The notes: generated from the letters alone by a model not told the origin. DNA of 64,000 nucleotides from Methylobacterium sp. R2-1 (GCF_014191355.1 NZ_JACHWM010000008.1:62001-126000), one strand, 5' to 3'. Shown: positions 48,768 to 58,706, counted from the stretch's first letter. Program-made: numbers and translations.

Positions 48768-49187
48768 TCAGTGCTGCAGCGCAGCAGCAACCGTGCCGGC
48801 CACGCGGGCGATCTGGGCCTCATCGAGCTGGCCCGCCAACGCCTGGGTCAGTGCCTTCTCGACGCGCTCACGCTCGCCGAGATCGGCGAAGGGCGCGGAC
48901 GGGATGTCACCATCGGCGAGGTCGCAGACCCGGCGGATGGTGTCGGCAGCCTTGAGCAGGGTCTCCCGATCGGCCGGCCCCATGTCCCAGAGCGGTGCGC
49001 GCAGCCGGCTGATGACCCGCCGCGCGTCGCGATACTCGCGATCCACCGTGGTCGAGGCCTCGATCTGGCTGACGAGAAACATCAATTCCAGAACCTCGTT
49101 GGCGGCCTCCGGGCAAGCGCGCACGATCCGCATCACGCGGGCGATGAGTTCCTGGGTCGGAGACATCCGGGAGCGAGGGGGGGCCAT
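48768..49187 (-). CDS. Small helical protein of unknown function
   Basis: 139 residues without signal peptide or membrane segment. It is almost entirely helical: TQELIARVMRIVRACPEAAN, EVLELMFLVSQIEASTTVDR, DRETLLKAADTIRRVCDLAD and RVEKALTQALAGQLDEAQIA. An ATG seven codons downstream is an alternative start. GC-rich third positions support coding. I recognise no family. Confidence 0.6.
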   Translation of the reverse strand: MAPPRSRMSPTQELIARVMRIVRACPEAANEVLELMFLVSQIEASTTVDREYRDARRVISRLRAPLWDMGPADRETLLKAADTIRRVCDLADGDIPSAPFADLGERERVEKALTQALAGQLDEAQIARVAGTVAAALQH

Positions 49188-49307
49188 GGCGCCTCAACGC
49201 CGGTCCGCCGGTAAAGTTCAGCCTACATCTGCGCATGGCGAGGCCGGAGCGCGCGGAAATCCGTGAGGCGAGTCAATGCCTTGCGCGCAAGCGAGTTGCG
49301 GTAGGTC

Positions 49308-49802
49308 TTAGGCGGCCTCGTGATCCGCCTCGTCGAGGCCCGCGAGCAGGGCCCGGCAGGCGCGCAGTTCGGCGAGCGCCCCCTCCAGAGCCCGGCGATC
49401 CGAGGCGGCGGCCTCGACGCTCTCCTCGTCCCGATCGGAGCCGGTCGGCGCGCCGACCTCCGCCTCGCCGCGGCCGAGCGCCTGGACGAAGCGCACGCCG
49501 TTCTCCTTGAGGACGCGCTGCGCCCCGCGGATGGTGTAGCCTTTTCCGCGCAGCAGACAGCTCACGCCCCGGAGAAGGTCGATATCCTCCGGCCGGTAGT
49601 AGCGCCGCCCGCCCGCCCGCTTGATCGGCTTGATCTGGCTGAACCGGCTCTCCCAGAAGCGCAGGACGTGCTGGGGTACGCCGAGTTCCTCGGACACTTC
49701 TGTAATGGTGCGGAAGGCGCCGGGGCTCTTCTCGCTCCGCTCCTCGCCGGCGACGGAGTCAAGGGTGGGGGATTCCAGCGGTAAACCCATCGGCAGCCCC
49801 AT
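49308..49802 (-). CDS. MerR-family transcriptional regulator
   Basis: 164 residues. The MerR helix-turn-helix and wing are [25 protein letters not shown] then [21 protein letters not shown] (about residues 30-75), followed by a short coiled region. There is no C-terminal cysteine-rich effector site, so the signal is unknown. It lies directly after ihfA, an arrangement common in Rhizobiales (plsX-fabH-ihfA-merR). Confidence 0.9.
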   Translation of the reverse strand: MGLPMGLPLESPTLDSVAGEERSEKSPGAFRTITEVSEELGVPQHVLRFWESRFSQIKPIKRAGGRRYYRPEDIDLLRGVSCLLRGKGYTIRGAQRVLKENGVRFVQALGRGEAEVGAPTGSDRDEESVEAAASDRRALEGALAELRACRALLAGLDEADHEAA

Positions 49803-49855
49803 GGCAGCGCCTCAAACCGATCTGTGCGGGAGCGAACCGGGAAGGCCCGGCCGGA

Positions 49856-50182
49856 TCACTCATCCTCGTCCGCGTCGAGCCCGTTGACGTGGCCGCCGTT
49901 GATGCGCGCCTTGAGCACGTTCGACGGCTTGAACACCATGACCTGCCGCGGCTCGATCTCGACCTCGACGCCGGTCTTCGGATTGCGGCCTATGCGCTTG
50001 CCCTTCGAGCGCACCACGAAGGAGCCGAACGAGGACAGCTTCACCGTCTCGCCCGAGGACAGGCAGTTGCAGATCTCACCGAGCACCGTCTCGACCAGGG
50101 CGGCCGATTCGGCTCGCGACAGGCCGACCTGCTGGTAAACGGCCTCGCTCAAATCCGCGCGTGTGACCGTCTTGCCTGCCAT
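49856..50182 (-). CDS. ihfA: Integration host factor subunit alpha
   Basis: DNA-bending nucleoid protein that pairs with IHF-beta and assists sigma-54 promoters and recombination. At 108 residues, [20 protein letters not shown] starts the helical dimerisation region, and [20 protein letters not shown] is the DNA-binding arm with the intercalating Pro. The start at 50182 is the family N-terminus. A good promoter lies 130 bases upstream. Confidence 0.95.
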   Translation of the reverse strand: MAGKTVTRADLSEAVYQQVGLSRAESAALVETVLGEICNCLSSGETVKLSSFGSFVVRSKGKRIGRNPKTGVEVEIEPRQVMVFKPSNVLKARINGGHVNGLDADEDE

Positions 50183-50311
50183 GCGCTCCCCCTTCTGGCC
50201 GAGTTTTTCGCCTCCGCACCGTCCTTTTCGGGACGTGCGGACGCTGTCTCCGCTCAAACGTCGCGTGAGTCCCCCGAAACGGGATCTCGCCGTGTATCTC
50301 TATGATCGCAC

Positions 50312-50340
50312 AGGCTAATCGGCAGAAGGACGACGGTCAA
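50312..50340 (-). promoter_or_regulatory. Sigma-70-type promoter candidate for ihfA
   Basis: Minus strand TTGACC, a 17-base spacer, then TAGCCT. Both hexamers are close to consensus and the spacing is ideal, in the 207-base fabH-ihfA gap. It would give ihfA-merR a transcript independent of fabH. Confidence 0.5.
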
Positions 50341-50389
50341 CAGAACCTTGCGGTTGACATAAAACCCGAGCCTGTGCGGGGAGCCTCGA

Positions 50390-51370
50390 CTACCAGCGCA
50401 GGAGCGCGGCGCCCCAGGTGAAGCCGCCGCCAATTGCCTCGATCATCACGAGATCGCCCTCACGGATGCGCCCGTCGCGGCGGGCAGCGTCCAGCGCCAG
50501 CGGGATCGACGCGGCCGAGGTGTTGCCGTGGCGATCGACGGTGAGCACCACCTTCTCGCGGGCGATGCCGAGCTTGTCGGCCGACGCCTCGATGATCCGC
50601 CGGTTGGCCTGATGCGGCACGAACCACGCGAGGTCGTCCGCCGTGGTGCCGGAGGCGCGGAACGCCTCCTCGATCACGTCGGTCACCGAGCCGACGGCGA
50701 AACGGAACACCTCGCGACCCTCCATGCGCAGCTTGCCGGTGGTACCGGTCGAGCCGGGGCCGCCATCGACGTAGAGCTTGGCGCGGTGGCGCCCGTCCGA
50801 GCGCAGGCAGCTCGACAGCACGCCGCGATCCGCACTCGTACCCTGGCCGTCGCAAGCCTCCAGCACGATGGCGCCCGCGCCGTCGCCGAACAGGACGCAG
50901 GTGGTGCGGTCCTCCCAGTCGAGCAGCCGCGAAAAGGTCTCGGCGCCGATCACCAGGGCGCGCTTGGCGCCCCCCGTCGTCAGGAAGCGGTCGGCAGTGG
51001 CCACCGCATAGACGAACCCGGCGCAGACCGCCTGGAGGTCGAAGGCGAAGCCGCCCTCGATCCCGAGGGCTGCCTGGATCTGGGTGGCGGAAGAGGGGAA
51101 AGTGTGGTCGGGCGTCGAGGTCGCGCAGATCACGAGATCGATGTCGGCGGGCGAAAGCCCGGCGTCGTCGAGCGCCGCGAGCGCCGCCCGCGTGCCGAGC
51201 ACCGAGGTCGTCTCGTCGGCGCGCGCGATATGGCGCTGGCGGATGCCGGTGCGCTGGACGATCCACTCGTCGGAAGTCTCGATCCCGCGCTCGGCGAGGT
51301 CTGTGTTCGTGACGACGGTTTCGGGCAGGTACGCCCCGCAGCCGACCACGACGGAGCGCCGATGCGCCAT
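50390..51370 (-). CDS. fabH: 3-oxoacyl-ACP synthase III
   Basis: Starts fatty-acid chains by condensing acetyl-CoA with malonyl-ACP. The catalytic triad is visible: Cys116 in [12 protein letters not shown], His in [11 protein letters not shown], and Asn in [26 protein letters not shown] is the CoA-binding N-terminal region. At 326 residues it is standard. It follows plsX by 33 bases in the same direction. Confidence 0.97.
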   Translation of the reverse strand: MAHRRSVVVGCGAYLPETVVTNTDLAERGIETSDEWIVQRTGIRQRHIARADETTSVLGTRAALAALDDAGLSPADIDLVICATSTPDHTFPSSATQIQAALGIEGGFAFDLQAVCAGFVYAVATADRFLTTGGAKRALVIGAETFSRLLDWEDRTTCVLFGDGAGAIVLEACDGQGTSADRGVLSSCLRSDGRHRAKLYVDGGPGSTGTTGKLRMEGREVFRFAVGSVTDVIEEAFRASGTTADDLAWFVPHQANRRIIEASADKLGIAREKVVLTVDRHGNTSAASIPLALDAARRDGRIREGDLVMIEAIGGGFTWGAALLRW

Positions 51371-51403
51371 CAGAACCGTCCCTTTCTCACTTCTGTGCCG
51401 GGC

Positions 51404-52474
51404 TCACTTCTGGGCCAAGCTGGCATCGAGCCCGGCGCTCACACCGGTGGCGACCGCCGGCGTCTGCTCCAGCATGTCACGAATCGTTCGCATCAGGTCG
51501 TAGCGCGCCATGTCGTGGGCAAGATCGACCGCCGCCGCGAACCCTTGCGCGTTCTCCGAGCCGTGACTCTTGATGACGATGCCCTCAAGCCCGAGGAACA
51601 CGCCGCCATTGGCCCGGCTCGGGTTCATCTTCTCGCGCAAAGCCGCGAAGGCTTGGCGCGCGAACAGGTAACCGATTTTGGCCGAGAGGGTCCGCCCCAT
51701 CGCCGCCTTGAGGTAGGAGGCGATCTGCTTGGCGGTGCCTTCGGCCGTCTTGAGGGCGATATTGCCGGTGAAGCCCTCCGTCACCACCACATCGGTGGTG
51801 CCACGTCCGAGATCGGTGCCCTCGACGAAGCCGTGATAGGAAAAGTTGGCTGGCTCGGACTCGCGCAGGAGGCGGGCAGCCTCTTTCACGGCCTCGTTGC
51901 CCTTCATCTCCTCGGTGCCGACATTGAGCAGGCCGACCGTCGGCCGCTCGACATCGAGGACGATGCGGGCCATGGCCGAGCCCATCACCGCCATCTCGAC
52001 CAGATGCTCGGCATCGGTGCCGATGGTGGCGCCGACATCGAGCACCACGCTCTCGCCGCGCACGGTCGGCCACAGGCAGGCGATGGCCGGGCGCTCGATG
52101 CCGGCCATGGTCTTCAGGCAGATCTTCGACATCGCCATCAGCGCGCCGGTATTGCCGGCCGAGACCGCGGCCTGGGCCTCCCCGTCGCGCACCGCCTGGA
52201 TCGCCCGCCACATCGAGGACTTGCCCCGACCCTGGCGGACCGCCTGGCTCGGCTTGTCGTCCATCGCGACCGAGACGGTGGTGTGGCGGATCTCGACGGC
52301 GCCCTTGAGGCGCGGCTCGGCCTCGACGAGGGGACGCACCACCGCCTCGTCGCCGAACAGGATGAAGTGGAGTTCGGGGTGCCGCTCACGGGCGATGGCC
52401 GCGCCGGGCACGACGGTCGTGGGGCCGTGATCGCCGCCCATGGCGTCGAGCGAGATGCAAACGCGGTTCGACAT
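51404..52474 (-). CDS. plsX: Phosphate acyltransferase PlsX
   Basis: Makes acyl-phosphate from acyl-ACP for phospholipid synthesis. The 356-residue protein opens with [14 protein letters not shown], diagnostic of PlsX, and contains [31 protein letters not shown] and [17 protein letters not shown]. The start at 52474 fits the family; the open frame continues 39 codons upstream into non-coding sequence. plsX-fabH is a conserved pair linking fatty-acid and phospholipid synthesis. Confidence 0.97.
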   Translation of the reverse strand: MSNRVCISLDAMGGDHGPTTVVPGAAIARERHPELHFILFGDEAVVRPLVEAEPRLKGAVEIRHTTVSVAMDDKPSQAVRQGRGKSSMWRAIQAVRDGEAQAAVSAGNTGALMAMSKICLKTMAGIERPAIACLWPTVRGESVVLDVGATIGTDAEHLVEMAVMGSAMARIVLDVERPTVGLLNVGTEEMKGNEAVKEAARLLRESEPANFSYHGFVEGTDLGRGTTDVVVTEGFTGNIALKTAEGTAKQIASYLKAAMGRTLSAKIGYLFARQAFAALREKMNPSRANGGVFLGLEGIVIKSHGSENAQGFAAAVDLAHDMARYDLMRTIRDMLEQTPAVATGVSAGLDASLAQK

Positions 52475-52637
52475 GGTTCCTTCGGGGCGCCGCGGGGAGC
52501 CGGCGGGCAGCGAGCGTGAAGGGGCATCACAGGCCCCGGAATCGGCGGCGCAAAATAACGGCAGCGCCCCGCCGGGCAAATAAAAACTCACCCGTCGTCG
52601 TGACGGCAGCGCTCGAGGGGGCCGGGCGGCCCACCCG

Positions 52638-53156
52638 TCACCCGTTGTCCTGACCGAGCTTGGCCTTCAGCGCCGCGAGGTCGGAGAACGGCAGCGGATC
52701 GTCGCCGACCGTGACCGCGTCGAAGGCGACGCCGGGCTTGCGCGGGTAGGGATCGAGGCCGAGCGCCAGGAACTCCGCGGTCAGCACGCCGAAATCGACG
52801 CGCCCGTTCACGATCGGGTCGGGCAGATCGACATCCTCGGCTTCCGTGCCCTCCAGCATGTCGGCATTGGTGAACTCCACCTCGACGGGCTCGGAGACCT
52901 TCGCCTCGAACGGCTCCAGCGTGACCGTACAGACCTGGGTCACGAAGGCCTCGACCCGGCCCTCGGCCCGCAGCCGGGTCAGCGAACCGCTCAAGGTGAA
53001 GCGGCCGACGAGGTCGCGGATGGCGGGGATCTTGTAGTCGCGGGCGAGCGCCTCGCACTCGGCCGGGCTCGCCTCGACCACGATCTCGGCGCGGTCCTTG
53101 GGCAGGCGCTCGACGTTGACGGAGCGGGAGAGCGGCCCCTCGGCCTTACGCGTCAT
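52638..53156 (-). CDS. YceD/DUF177 family protein
   Basis: 172 residues. [37 protein letters not shown] contains the VxQxCxxTLEPF signature of DUF177, seen here as [43 protein letters not shown] is the conserved acidic C-terminal region. Bacterial and plant members are linked to 23S rRNA accumulation. It overlaps the upstream chaperone gene by four bases (ATGA). No rpmF lies between it and plsX. Confidence 0.9.
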   Translation of the reverse strand: MTRKAEGPLSRSVNVERLPKDRAEIVVEASPAECEALARDYKIPAIRDLVGRFTLSGSLTRLRAEGRVEAFVTQVCTVTLEPFEAKVSEPVEVEFTNADMLEGTEAEDVDLPDPIVNGRVDFGVLTAEFLALGLDPYPRKPGVAFDAVTVGDDPLPFSDLAALKAKLGQDNG

Positions 53157-53737
53157 CGGTCGTCTCCTGAATCACCTGTCGCGGGCGCAGGCTCCGAGGT
53201 GCGCTCCGGCAGGGGCTCCGGGAAGCGCGGCCCCTCACCGAGCAGGCCGTCGAGATCCTGCTCCGCCAAAGCCGCCGCGGCGGCCTCCACATAGGCCGCC
53301 AGCGGCCGGGCAGCGTCGAGTTCGGTCCCGTCGAGCACGTTGCGGGCGAGCGTGCCGGCAAGCGCCTCCCGGTCGCCCGTATCGAGCGCCGCGCCGTAGG
53401 CTCCGGCACGGGCATAGAACGAGGCACCGAGCTTCTTGATGCGCTTGGGGACACCCATGTCGCCGATGCCGAGCTCGCGCAGCGAGGCGTCGAGCTGCAT
53501 GAAGACGGAATCGACCAGATCCTGCGCCACGTCCGCGGCGGGCGGCGGCAACTGGCCGAGGCGGCGCAGCACGAGGATCACGTGCAGGCTCAAGCCCTCG
53601 AACCGGCCCTCCACGGTGTCGGGCACGCCGAGCGCCGTATAAAGGCCGGGACGGCGCGCGGCCTCGCCGATCCGCTGATGCAACGACTGGATCGTCCGCC
53701 GCCGCCGGTCGGCGCGGCGGAATAAGCCCGCGATCAT
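53153..53737 (-). CDS. Ubiquinol-cytochrome c chaperone (CBP3/UQCC1 family)
   Basis: 194 residues. MIAGLFRRADRRRRTIQSLHQRIGEAARRPGLYTALGVPD starts the domain; only its first 20 residues need matching, RTIQSLHQRIGEAARRPGLY being typical. GLSLHVILVLRRL, DLVDSVFMQLDASLRELGIG and GVPKRIKKLGASFYARAGAY complete the family pattern. Mitochondrial homologues assist cytochrome bc1 assembly. The start at 53737 removes 78 unrelated residues of the longer frame. It is coupled to yceD by an ATGA overlap and divergent from bamE. Confidence 0.85.
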   Translation of the reverse strand: MIAGLFRRADRRRRTIQSLHQRIGEAARRPGLYTALGVPDTVEGRFEGLSLHVILVLRRLGQLPPPAADVAQDLVDSVFMQLDASLRELGIGDMGVPKRIKKLGASFYARAGAYGAALDTGDREALAGTLARNVLDGTELDAARPLAAYVEAAAAALAEQDLDGLLGEGPRFPEPLPERTSEPAPATGDSGDDR

Positions 53738-53777
53738 ACGTTCCACCGGATGTGCCGACGCTGTGGCCAAGCTTGCC

Positions 53778-53806
53778 TTGTCAAAGCCATAACCCCGCGG
53801 TACGGC
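53778..53806 (+). promoter_or_regulatory. Weak promoter candidate for bamE
   Basis: TTGTCA, a 17-base spacer, TACGGC. The -35 is good and the -10 poor; it would start transcription about 80 bases before the bamE ATG. Confidence 0.3.
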
Positions 53807-53894
53807 AACCGCGGACCAGGGTGCAAGTCCGAAGATGCGCGCGTTCAAACGCGCCGCGGATGAAAACCCTTTTGACAGAAAATCAGGGGGGCCG

Positions 53895-54392
53895 ATGTCG
53901 CGCCGTCTCGTCTCGTCGCTTGCCCGCGCGGCCGTTCTCGGCGCCGTCGCGGTCGGCGTATCAGGCTGCATCGGCGAGGATATCCGCCACGGCTATCAGA
54001 TTGATCAGGCCGCTCTGGCCACGGTGAAGCCGGGTATGGGCGCCGAGCAGGTTCTGCAGATCCTCGGCACTCCGTCCACCGTCTCCACGGTCGGCAACAA
54101 GTCCTGGTACTACATCAGCCAGAACACCCGCCGCACGGTGATGTTCCTGGGTGAGCAGGTCGAGGACCAGAAGGTCACGGCGGTCTACTTCAACCAGGGT
54201 ATGAAGGTTGAGCGCGTTGCGCTCTACGGCCTGCAGGACGGCCGCGTGTTCGACTTCATCGAGCGCACGACGCCAGCCAGCGGCGCCGACCGCGCCTTCA
54301 TCAGCCAACTCTTCCGCGGCCTGACCCGCTACGAGCCGTTCGGCAGCGGCGCGGGCGCCTCGGTCGTGCCCGGCGCCCGCACGGGGCAGTAA
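53895..54392 (+). CDS. bamE: BamE/SmpA/OmlA outer-membrane lipoprotein
   Basis: 165 residues. The signal LARAAVLGAVAVGVSGC has lipobox VSGC, so Cys is lipidated. The BamE fold is seen in GYQIDQAALATVKPGMGAEQ then VLQILGTPSTVSTVGNKSWYY and DQKVTAVYFNQGMKVERVAL. It would be the small lipoprotein partner of BamA at 15488. AGGGGGG precedes the ATG at 53895. Its last 64 bases overlap the convergent HAD gene. Confidence 0.92.
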   Translation: MSRRLVSSLARAAVLGAVAVGVSGCIGEDIRHGYQIDQAALATVKPGMGAEQVLQILGTPSTVSTVGNKSWYYISQNTRRTVMFLGEQVEDQKVTAVYFNQGMKVERVALYGLQDGRVFDFIERTTPASGADRAFISQLFRGLTRYEPFGSGAGASVVPGARTGQ

Positions 54393-55063
54393 GAGCGTCC
54401 GTTCGAACCCGCGAGGGCCGGCGCGACCTCGCCCGGTTCGGCAAATAGGTGGACCGGCCTCGCGCCGGCTAGAGCCTCGGGGCTGTTATAGCCCCAGGCC
54501 ACCGCGGCGAAGGCGCAACCGGCCTGCGCCGCCGCTTCAGCGTCCCGAAGCTCATCGCCCACCGCCAACATCGCAGCCGGTTCGACGCCGGCAGCCCGCG
54601 CGACCGCGCGCAGATGGCGGGCCTTGCCGAAGAGCGAGGCGCCGCAATCGTAGTGGCGGATCAGCCCGGCCGATGCGCGAAGCGCCCGCCGGACATTCGC
54701 CTCGCTGTTCGAGCTGACGACGGCGAGCCGAAATCCCGCCGCGTCGAGATCCGCCAGCATTTCCGGCACACCGGGAAACAGCCGCACCTGCCCGGCATCG
54801 CGGGTCGCCAGCGCGCGCATGTGGCGGGCGATCAGGGGCACCTTCCAGGCGGGAATGCCGAGATCCTTCAGGATCGCCCGCGCACCCAGACCGCGTAGCC
54901 GTTCGGTCTCATCCGCCTCGACCCGGCGGAAGCGGTAGCGGGCGGCTACCTCGTTGAGGTTGTCGCAGAACCAGCGGAAGGTGTCGGCGAGCGTCCCGTC
55001 GAAGTCGAAGGCGATAAGGCGGTTGGGGGCCGCTGCGGAGCCCCCCGATGCTGTGACGCTCAC
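54329..55063 (-). CDS. HAD-superfamily hydrolase (phosphoglycolate phosphatase-like)
   Basis: 244 residues. Motif I is LIAFDFDGTLADTF, motif II SSN in LAVVSSNSEANVRRAL, motif III Lys in FGKARHLRAV, and motif IV VGDELRDAEAAAQAG. A helical cap sits between I and II. This is a Gph-like phosphatase; the substrate is uncertain. The GTG start has GGAGG nine bases upstream. The final roughly 25 residues lie beyond the HAD fold and overlap the end of bamE on the other strand. Confidence 0.88.
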   Translation of the reverse strand: MSVTASGGSAAAPNRLIAFDFDGTLADTFRWFCDNLNEVAARYRFRRVEADETERLRGLGARAILKDLGIPAWKVPLIARHMRALATRDAGQVRLFPGVPEMLADLDAAGFRLAVVSSNSEANVRRALRASAGLIRHYDCGASLFGKARHLRAVARAAGVEPAAMLAVGDELRDAEAAAQAGCAFAAVAWGYNSPEALAGARPVHLFAEPGEVAPALAGSNGRSYCPVRAPGTTEAPAPLPNGS

Positions 55064-55158
55064 GGGATCAAGCCTCCGGACGGACGAAGGCGGCCCCGCT
55101 CCCGCGAGGCCGCCTTCCGTGACGATCGTGCGAGCGGCCCGAGAGGGCCGGCTCGGCC

Positions 55159-56247
55159 TTACGCCGCCTTCTGCGACAGCGTCGGGTAATCGACGTAGCC
55201 TTCCGGCCCCTGGCTGTACCAGGTCTTCATGTCGTCCTTGGCGAATGGCAGACCCTTGGCGATGCGCTCGACCAGGTCCGGGTTCGCGATGTAGGGCCGA
55301 CCGAAGGCGATGGCATCGGCCTCGCCCGAGGCGACCGCTTCCTTGGCGCGCTCGGCGTCGTAGTCGCAGTTGAGGATGACCGGACCGCCGAAGCGCTGCT
55401 TGATGACGGGGGCCACCGGCGCCACCGTCGCCTTGCCGAAGGTGCCGTCCGGACCGGGCTCGCGCATCTCGATGAAGGCGAGGCCGACGCGCTCCATCAT
55501 CTCGGCGGCAAGCCCGAAGACCTCGTGCGGGTTCGAATCGTCCACGCCCTGGATCGGGCCGTTGGGCGAGAAGCGGATGCCGGTGCGATCCGCGCCGACG
55601 ACGCCGGCCACGGCCTGCGCCACCTTGGTCACCAGCCGCACCCGGTTCTCGACCGAACCGCCGTAGCGGTCGCTGCGCTTGTTGCTGCCGTCGCGGATGA
55701 ACTCGTCGAGCAGGTAGCCGTTCGCCGCATGGATCTGCACGCCGTCGAAACCCGCCGCGACGGCGTTGCGCGCGGCCCGCTCGTAATCGGCGATGAGCCG
55801 CGGAATCTCCTCCTCACGCAGCGCCCGCGCCTGGCTGTAGGGCTTCTTGCCCGTGTAGGTGTGCGCCTCGTCCGGCGCCGTGGCGACCGAGGGGGCGACC
55901 GGCGGCTCGCCGCCGAGGAAGTCGGAATGGACGAGGTAGCCCATGTGCCAGAGTTGGCAGACGATGCGGCCGCCCGCGTCGTGCACGGCCTTCACCACCG
56001 GCTTCCAGGCTTCAGTCTGCTCGTCGGACCAGATCCCGGGTGCGTAGGGCCAGCCGAGTCCCTCCTGGCTGATACCGGTGGCCTCGGAGATGATGAGGCC
56101 GGCATCGGCGCGCTGGGCGTAGTACTCGGCCATGATCGGCGTCGGGACATGGGTCCGCGTGGCGCGGGCGCGGGTCAGCGGGGCCATGAGGATGCGGTTC
56201 GGCAGCTTCAACGCGCCGAGCGTAATCGGGTCGAAAAGTGAGGGCAT
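55159..56247 (-). CDS. Old Yellow Enzyme family alkene reductase
   Basis: 362-residue FMN-dependent NAD(P)H:enoate/xenobiotic reductase of the NemA type. SLFDPITLGALKLPNRILMAPLTR is the start of the barrel (quoted here only as LPNRILMAPLTR for recognition), the substrate-binding pair His173 and Asn176 is in VQIHAANGYLLDEFI, DRYGGSVENRVRL is the loop signature, and IAFGRPYIANPDLVERI binds the FMN phosphate. It probably detoxifies electrophiles such as unsaturated aldehydes. No adjacent NemR-type repressor was found. Confidence 0.92.
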   Translation of the reverse strand: MPSLFDPITLGALKLPNRILMAPLTRARATRTHVPTPIMAEYYAQRADAGLIISEATGISQEGLGWPYAPGIWSDEQTEAWKPVVKAVHDAGGRIVCQLWHMGYLVHSDFLGGEPPVAPSVATAPDEAHTYTGKKPYSQARALREEEIPRLIADYERAARNAVAAGFDGVQIHAANGYLLDEFIRDGSNKRSDRYGGSVENRVRLVTKVAQAVAGVVGADRTGIRFSPNGPIQGVDDSNPHEVFGLAAEMMERVGLAFIEMREPGPDGTFGKATVAPVAPVIKQRFGGPVILNCDYDAERAKEAVASGEADAIAFGRPYIANPDLVERIAKGLPFAKDDMKTWYSQGPEGYVDYPTLSQKAA

Positions 56248-56402
56248 TCGAGACTCTGTCTGGAGGGGGCGGCTCTCGGGAGCGCTGCGTGGTCAGCGCG
56301 AAAGCGGCCTTCGGATGGGCTGAACCTTGTATCCGACCGGCCGGTTCGCCAGTGCGCTGTCGCACCTGCGACGCGGCGCACAAACCAAGGTGCCTCTAGA
56401 CT

Positions 56403-56915
56403 TTACCTCTCGGTAAGCACCTTCTCGTAGCACCACGCCTCCATGCCATCCTCGTAATAGTCCGGCTTCGTCCCGGTGCGCGCATAGCTGCCCCGCTCAT
56501 AGAGGCGGATGCCGCTGCCGTTGTCCGCCCGAACTTCGAGGCGCAGCCGCTGACAGCCATGGGCGCGGGCATCAAGCTCCGCCGCCTGCAAGAGCTGGCG
56601 ACCGAGCCCGAGCCCGGCGCGAGCGGGCGCCACGGCGAGCGAGGAGAGCCGGGCGACGCGGCTGGTGCGCCGCCGTTCCATCGTGGCGGCACCGACGAGG
56701 ATTTCGGCCTCGCCGCCCTCCACCGGTTCCCGCACGGTCGCGACCAGAAGGGTCATGCTGATCGAGCGGATCGCGTGGCGGATCGCCCGCCGCTCGGCGC
56801 GATCAGTGGTGAAGGCAGTGTGTTCGAGCGCCACAAGCGCGTCGAGGTCGGCGAGACGGGCCGGCCGGATCTCTACGGGCAAGCGGGCAGCGACGCGCTT
56901 ACTCCGGGTGCTCAC
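56403..56915 (-). CDS. GNAT-family N-acetyltransferase (RimI-like)
   Basis: 170 residues. VEIRPARLADLDALVALEHTAF is the first GNAT element and LSSLAVAPARAGLGLGRQLL the acetyl-CoA loop, followed by RLRLEVRADNGSGIRLYERG. The GTG at 56915 overlaps the stop of the glucan gene as GTGA, implying translational coupling; an ATG eight codons upstream is the alternative. The end GMEAWCYEKVL resembles RimI-type N-alpha acetyltransferases, but the target is unknown. Confidence 0.87.
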   Translation of the reverse strand: MSTRSKRVAARLPVEIRPARLADLDALVALEHTAFTTDRAERRAIRHAIRSISMTLLVATVREPVEGGEAEILVGAATMERRRTSRVARLSSLAVAPARAGLGLGRQLLQAAELDARAHGCQRLRLEVRADNGSGIRLYERGSYARTGTKPDYYEDGMEAWCYEKVLTER

Positions 56916-58492
56916 GCCACGCTCCAAGGATAAGACCACGTCTCGGTCAGCGCCTGGTCGCCCTTCCTCAGATAGACCCGCAACTCGGTGGTACTCGGCC
57001 CGTCGAGCCGCACGTCGAGGGCGACGCGAAAGCCGCCGATATGGGAATTCGGCACGATCGAGGTCGCGGCGATCCGACCGCTGCTCGCGCTGGCCACGAC
57101 TTCGGGCGGCGCCGGATCGCCGAGACGCTTGTCCAACTCCCCGCCGCCGAAGTCGATCAGGAAGCGCCGGCTGCGCAAGGCGACCGCGTCCGCGGCCCGG
57201 CGGGCAGCGCCGCTGGCGGCGGGTTCGGCGACGAAGGTGTTCACCACCTTGCCGTTCGGGTGGAGATCCTCGCCGGCGAGCGCGCGAAGCCGATAGGCGA
57301 GCCGCACCGGCCGACCCACCGGATAGGGCTGCTTCGGGCGCCAGAAGGCGACGATATTGTCAGCGGTCTCGTTGTCGGTCGGCAGCTCCATCAGCACGAC
57401 ACTGCCCTCGCCCCAGGAACCCTCCGGCTCGACGAAATAGCCGGGGCGCCGTTCGTAGCCGGCTTCCAGATCCTGGTAGCTGGCAAAGTGGCGGTCGCGC
57501 TGCATCAGCCCGAAGCCTTTCGGCTCGCGATCAAGGAAGGTCGAGATCTGCCGGCCGTGCGGATTGTCGAGCGGCCGCCACAGCCATTCGCCGGAGCCCG
57601 TGGCGAGCTGCAGGCCATCCGAGTCGTGGAGTTCCGGCCGGTAATCGTCGCTGTGGCCGCGGTCGGTCTCGCTGATGAAGAACATTGAGGTCAGCGGCGC
57701 GATGCCGACGGAGGACAAGTCCTGCCGGGGATAGAGCGTGGCGCTCACCCGCACCGTCGTGTTTCGGCCCGGCTCGACCGTGAAGCGGTAGGCACCGGCG
57801 ACGGAGGGGCTGTCGAGCAAGGCATGGATCGTCAGGGCCTTGGCTTCCGCGGGCGGCACCTCGATGAAGAAGGCACGGAAGAAGGGAAACTCCTCCTTGT
57901 CAGAGTCCGTGCCGATCGCGAGGGCACGGGCCGAGAGGCCGTAGAGCTGATCCTGTCCGAGGAAGCGGAAATAGCTGGCGCCGACGAAGACGATGAGCTC
58001 GTCCAGGCGGTCGGGCCGGTTGAGCGGCGCGTGGATCCGGATGCCGGCAAAGTTCAGGTCGCTCGGCAGCGTCCCCTCAATCCGCGTCCTGCCGAAATCG
58101 AACAGAGCCGGATCGTAGGCGATCGGCGTGCTGACGCCGTCGCGCACGAGGCTCACCGCGACGGGCCGCGGATAGAGAAAGCCGCGGTGGAACAGTTGGA
58201 GCCGGAACGGCCCGCCGGCCTCGCCGAGGAAGGCACGCTCCTTCCGGAAGCGGATGTCACGATAGGCATCGTAATCGAGGCCCGCGAGCGGTGCCGGCAG
58301 CGGCGGGAAGCTTCCATCGAAGGGCTGCGCAGCAAGTGCCTGTGCCCAGCTTTCGACCGCACCGGGCCCGAAGGGAAGGCGCTCATTGTAGGGAAGGCCA
58401 TTCGCCTTGTCGTCGGCGGCCGCCGGCAGGGAAGCGGCGAGCCCCGCGGCGGCCAGCCCTGACATGACAACCCGGCGCGAAGGCGCGCTCAT
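56912..58492 (-). CDS. Periplasmic glucan biosynthesis protein (MdoG/OpgG-OpgD family)
   Basis: 526 residues acting on osmoregulated periplasmic glucans. The N-terminus has a twin-arginine-type signal, PSRRVVMSGLAAAGLAASLP, which is typical of OpgD rather than OpgG. LPYNERLPFGPGAVESWAQA is unusual, but DYDAYRDIRFRKERAFLG, FQLQLFH-like FRLQLFHRGFLYPRPV, NFAGIRIHAPLN, YFRFLGQDQLYGLSARALAI and FFISETDRGHSDDYRPELHD are family hallmarks. No opgH glucosyltransferase is adjacent. It is coupled to the downstream acetyltransferase. Confidence 0.9.
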   Translation of the reverse strand: MSAPSRRVVMSGLAAAGLAASLPAAADDKANGLPYNERLPFGPGAVESWAQALAAQPFDGSFPPLPAPLAGLDYDAYRDIRFRKERAFLGEAGGPFRLQLFHRGFLYPRPVAVSLVRDGVSTPIAYDPALFDFGRTRIEGTLPSDLNFAGIRIHAPLNRPDRLDELIVFVGASYFRFLGQDQLYGLSARALAIGTDSDKEEFPFFRAFFIEVPPAEAKALTIHALLDSPSVAGAYRFTVEPGRNTTVRVSATLYPRQDLSSVGIAPLTSMFFISETDRGHSDDYRPELHDSDGLQLATGSGEWLWRPLDNPHGRQISTFLDREPKGFGLMQRDRHFASYQDLEAGYERRPGYFVEPEGSWGEGSVVLMELPTDNETADNIVAFWRPKQPYPVGRPVRLAYRLRALAGEDLHPNGKVVNTFVAEPAASGAARRAADAVALRSRRFLIDFGGGELDKRLGDPAPPEVVASASSGRIAATSIVPNSHIGGFRVALDVRLDGPSTTELRVYLRKGDQALTETWSYPWSVA

Positions 58493-58706
58493 AGGTGTCG
58501 TTCCATCGGCATGGCCCTTGGTGGCGTGATGGCCTTTGGCGCGGATCATGACCCCATCCCGAAATGCCACGGTTCAATGGCTGCTTCGGTCGGGCTTGGG
58601 AAGGGGCCGTCCGGGTTGGCGCGAGAGGTCACTGCGTCTTTCGCGCCACAATCCTGCTCTTCGCCCGTCCATCCCCGAAATCCAGAGCGGAACCGGCCTT
58701 TTTCCC
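58493..58706. other. Divergent upstream region of the glucan gene
   Basis: No supported gene. It lies between the glucan protein start and the promoter of the decarboxylase leader and should contain the minus-strand promoter, which I could not identify. Confidence 0.4.

Noticed and set aside
56403..56416. TTACC-TCTC-GGTAA inverted repeat upstream of the Old Yellow Enzyme gene
   Set aside because: It lies inside the end of the acetyltransferase gene, overlapping its stop codon, and about 155 bases from the reductase start; arms are only five bases.
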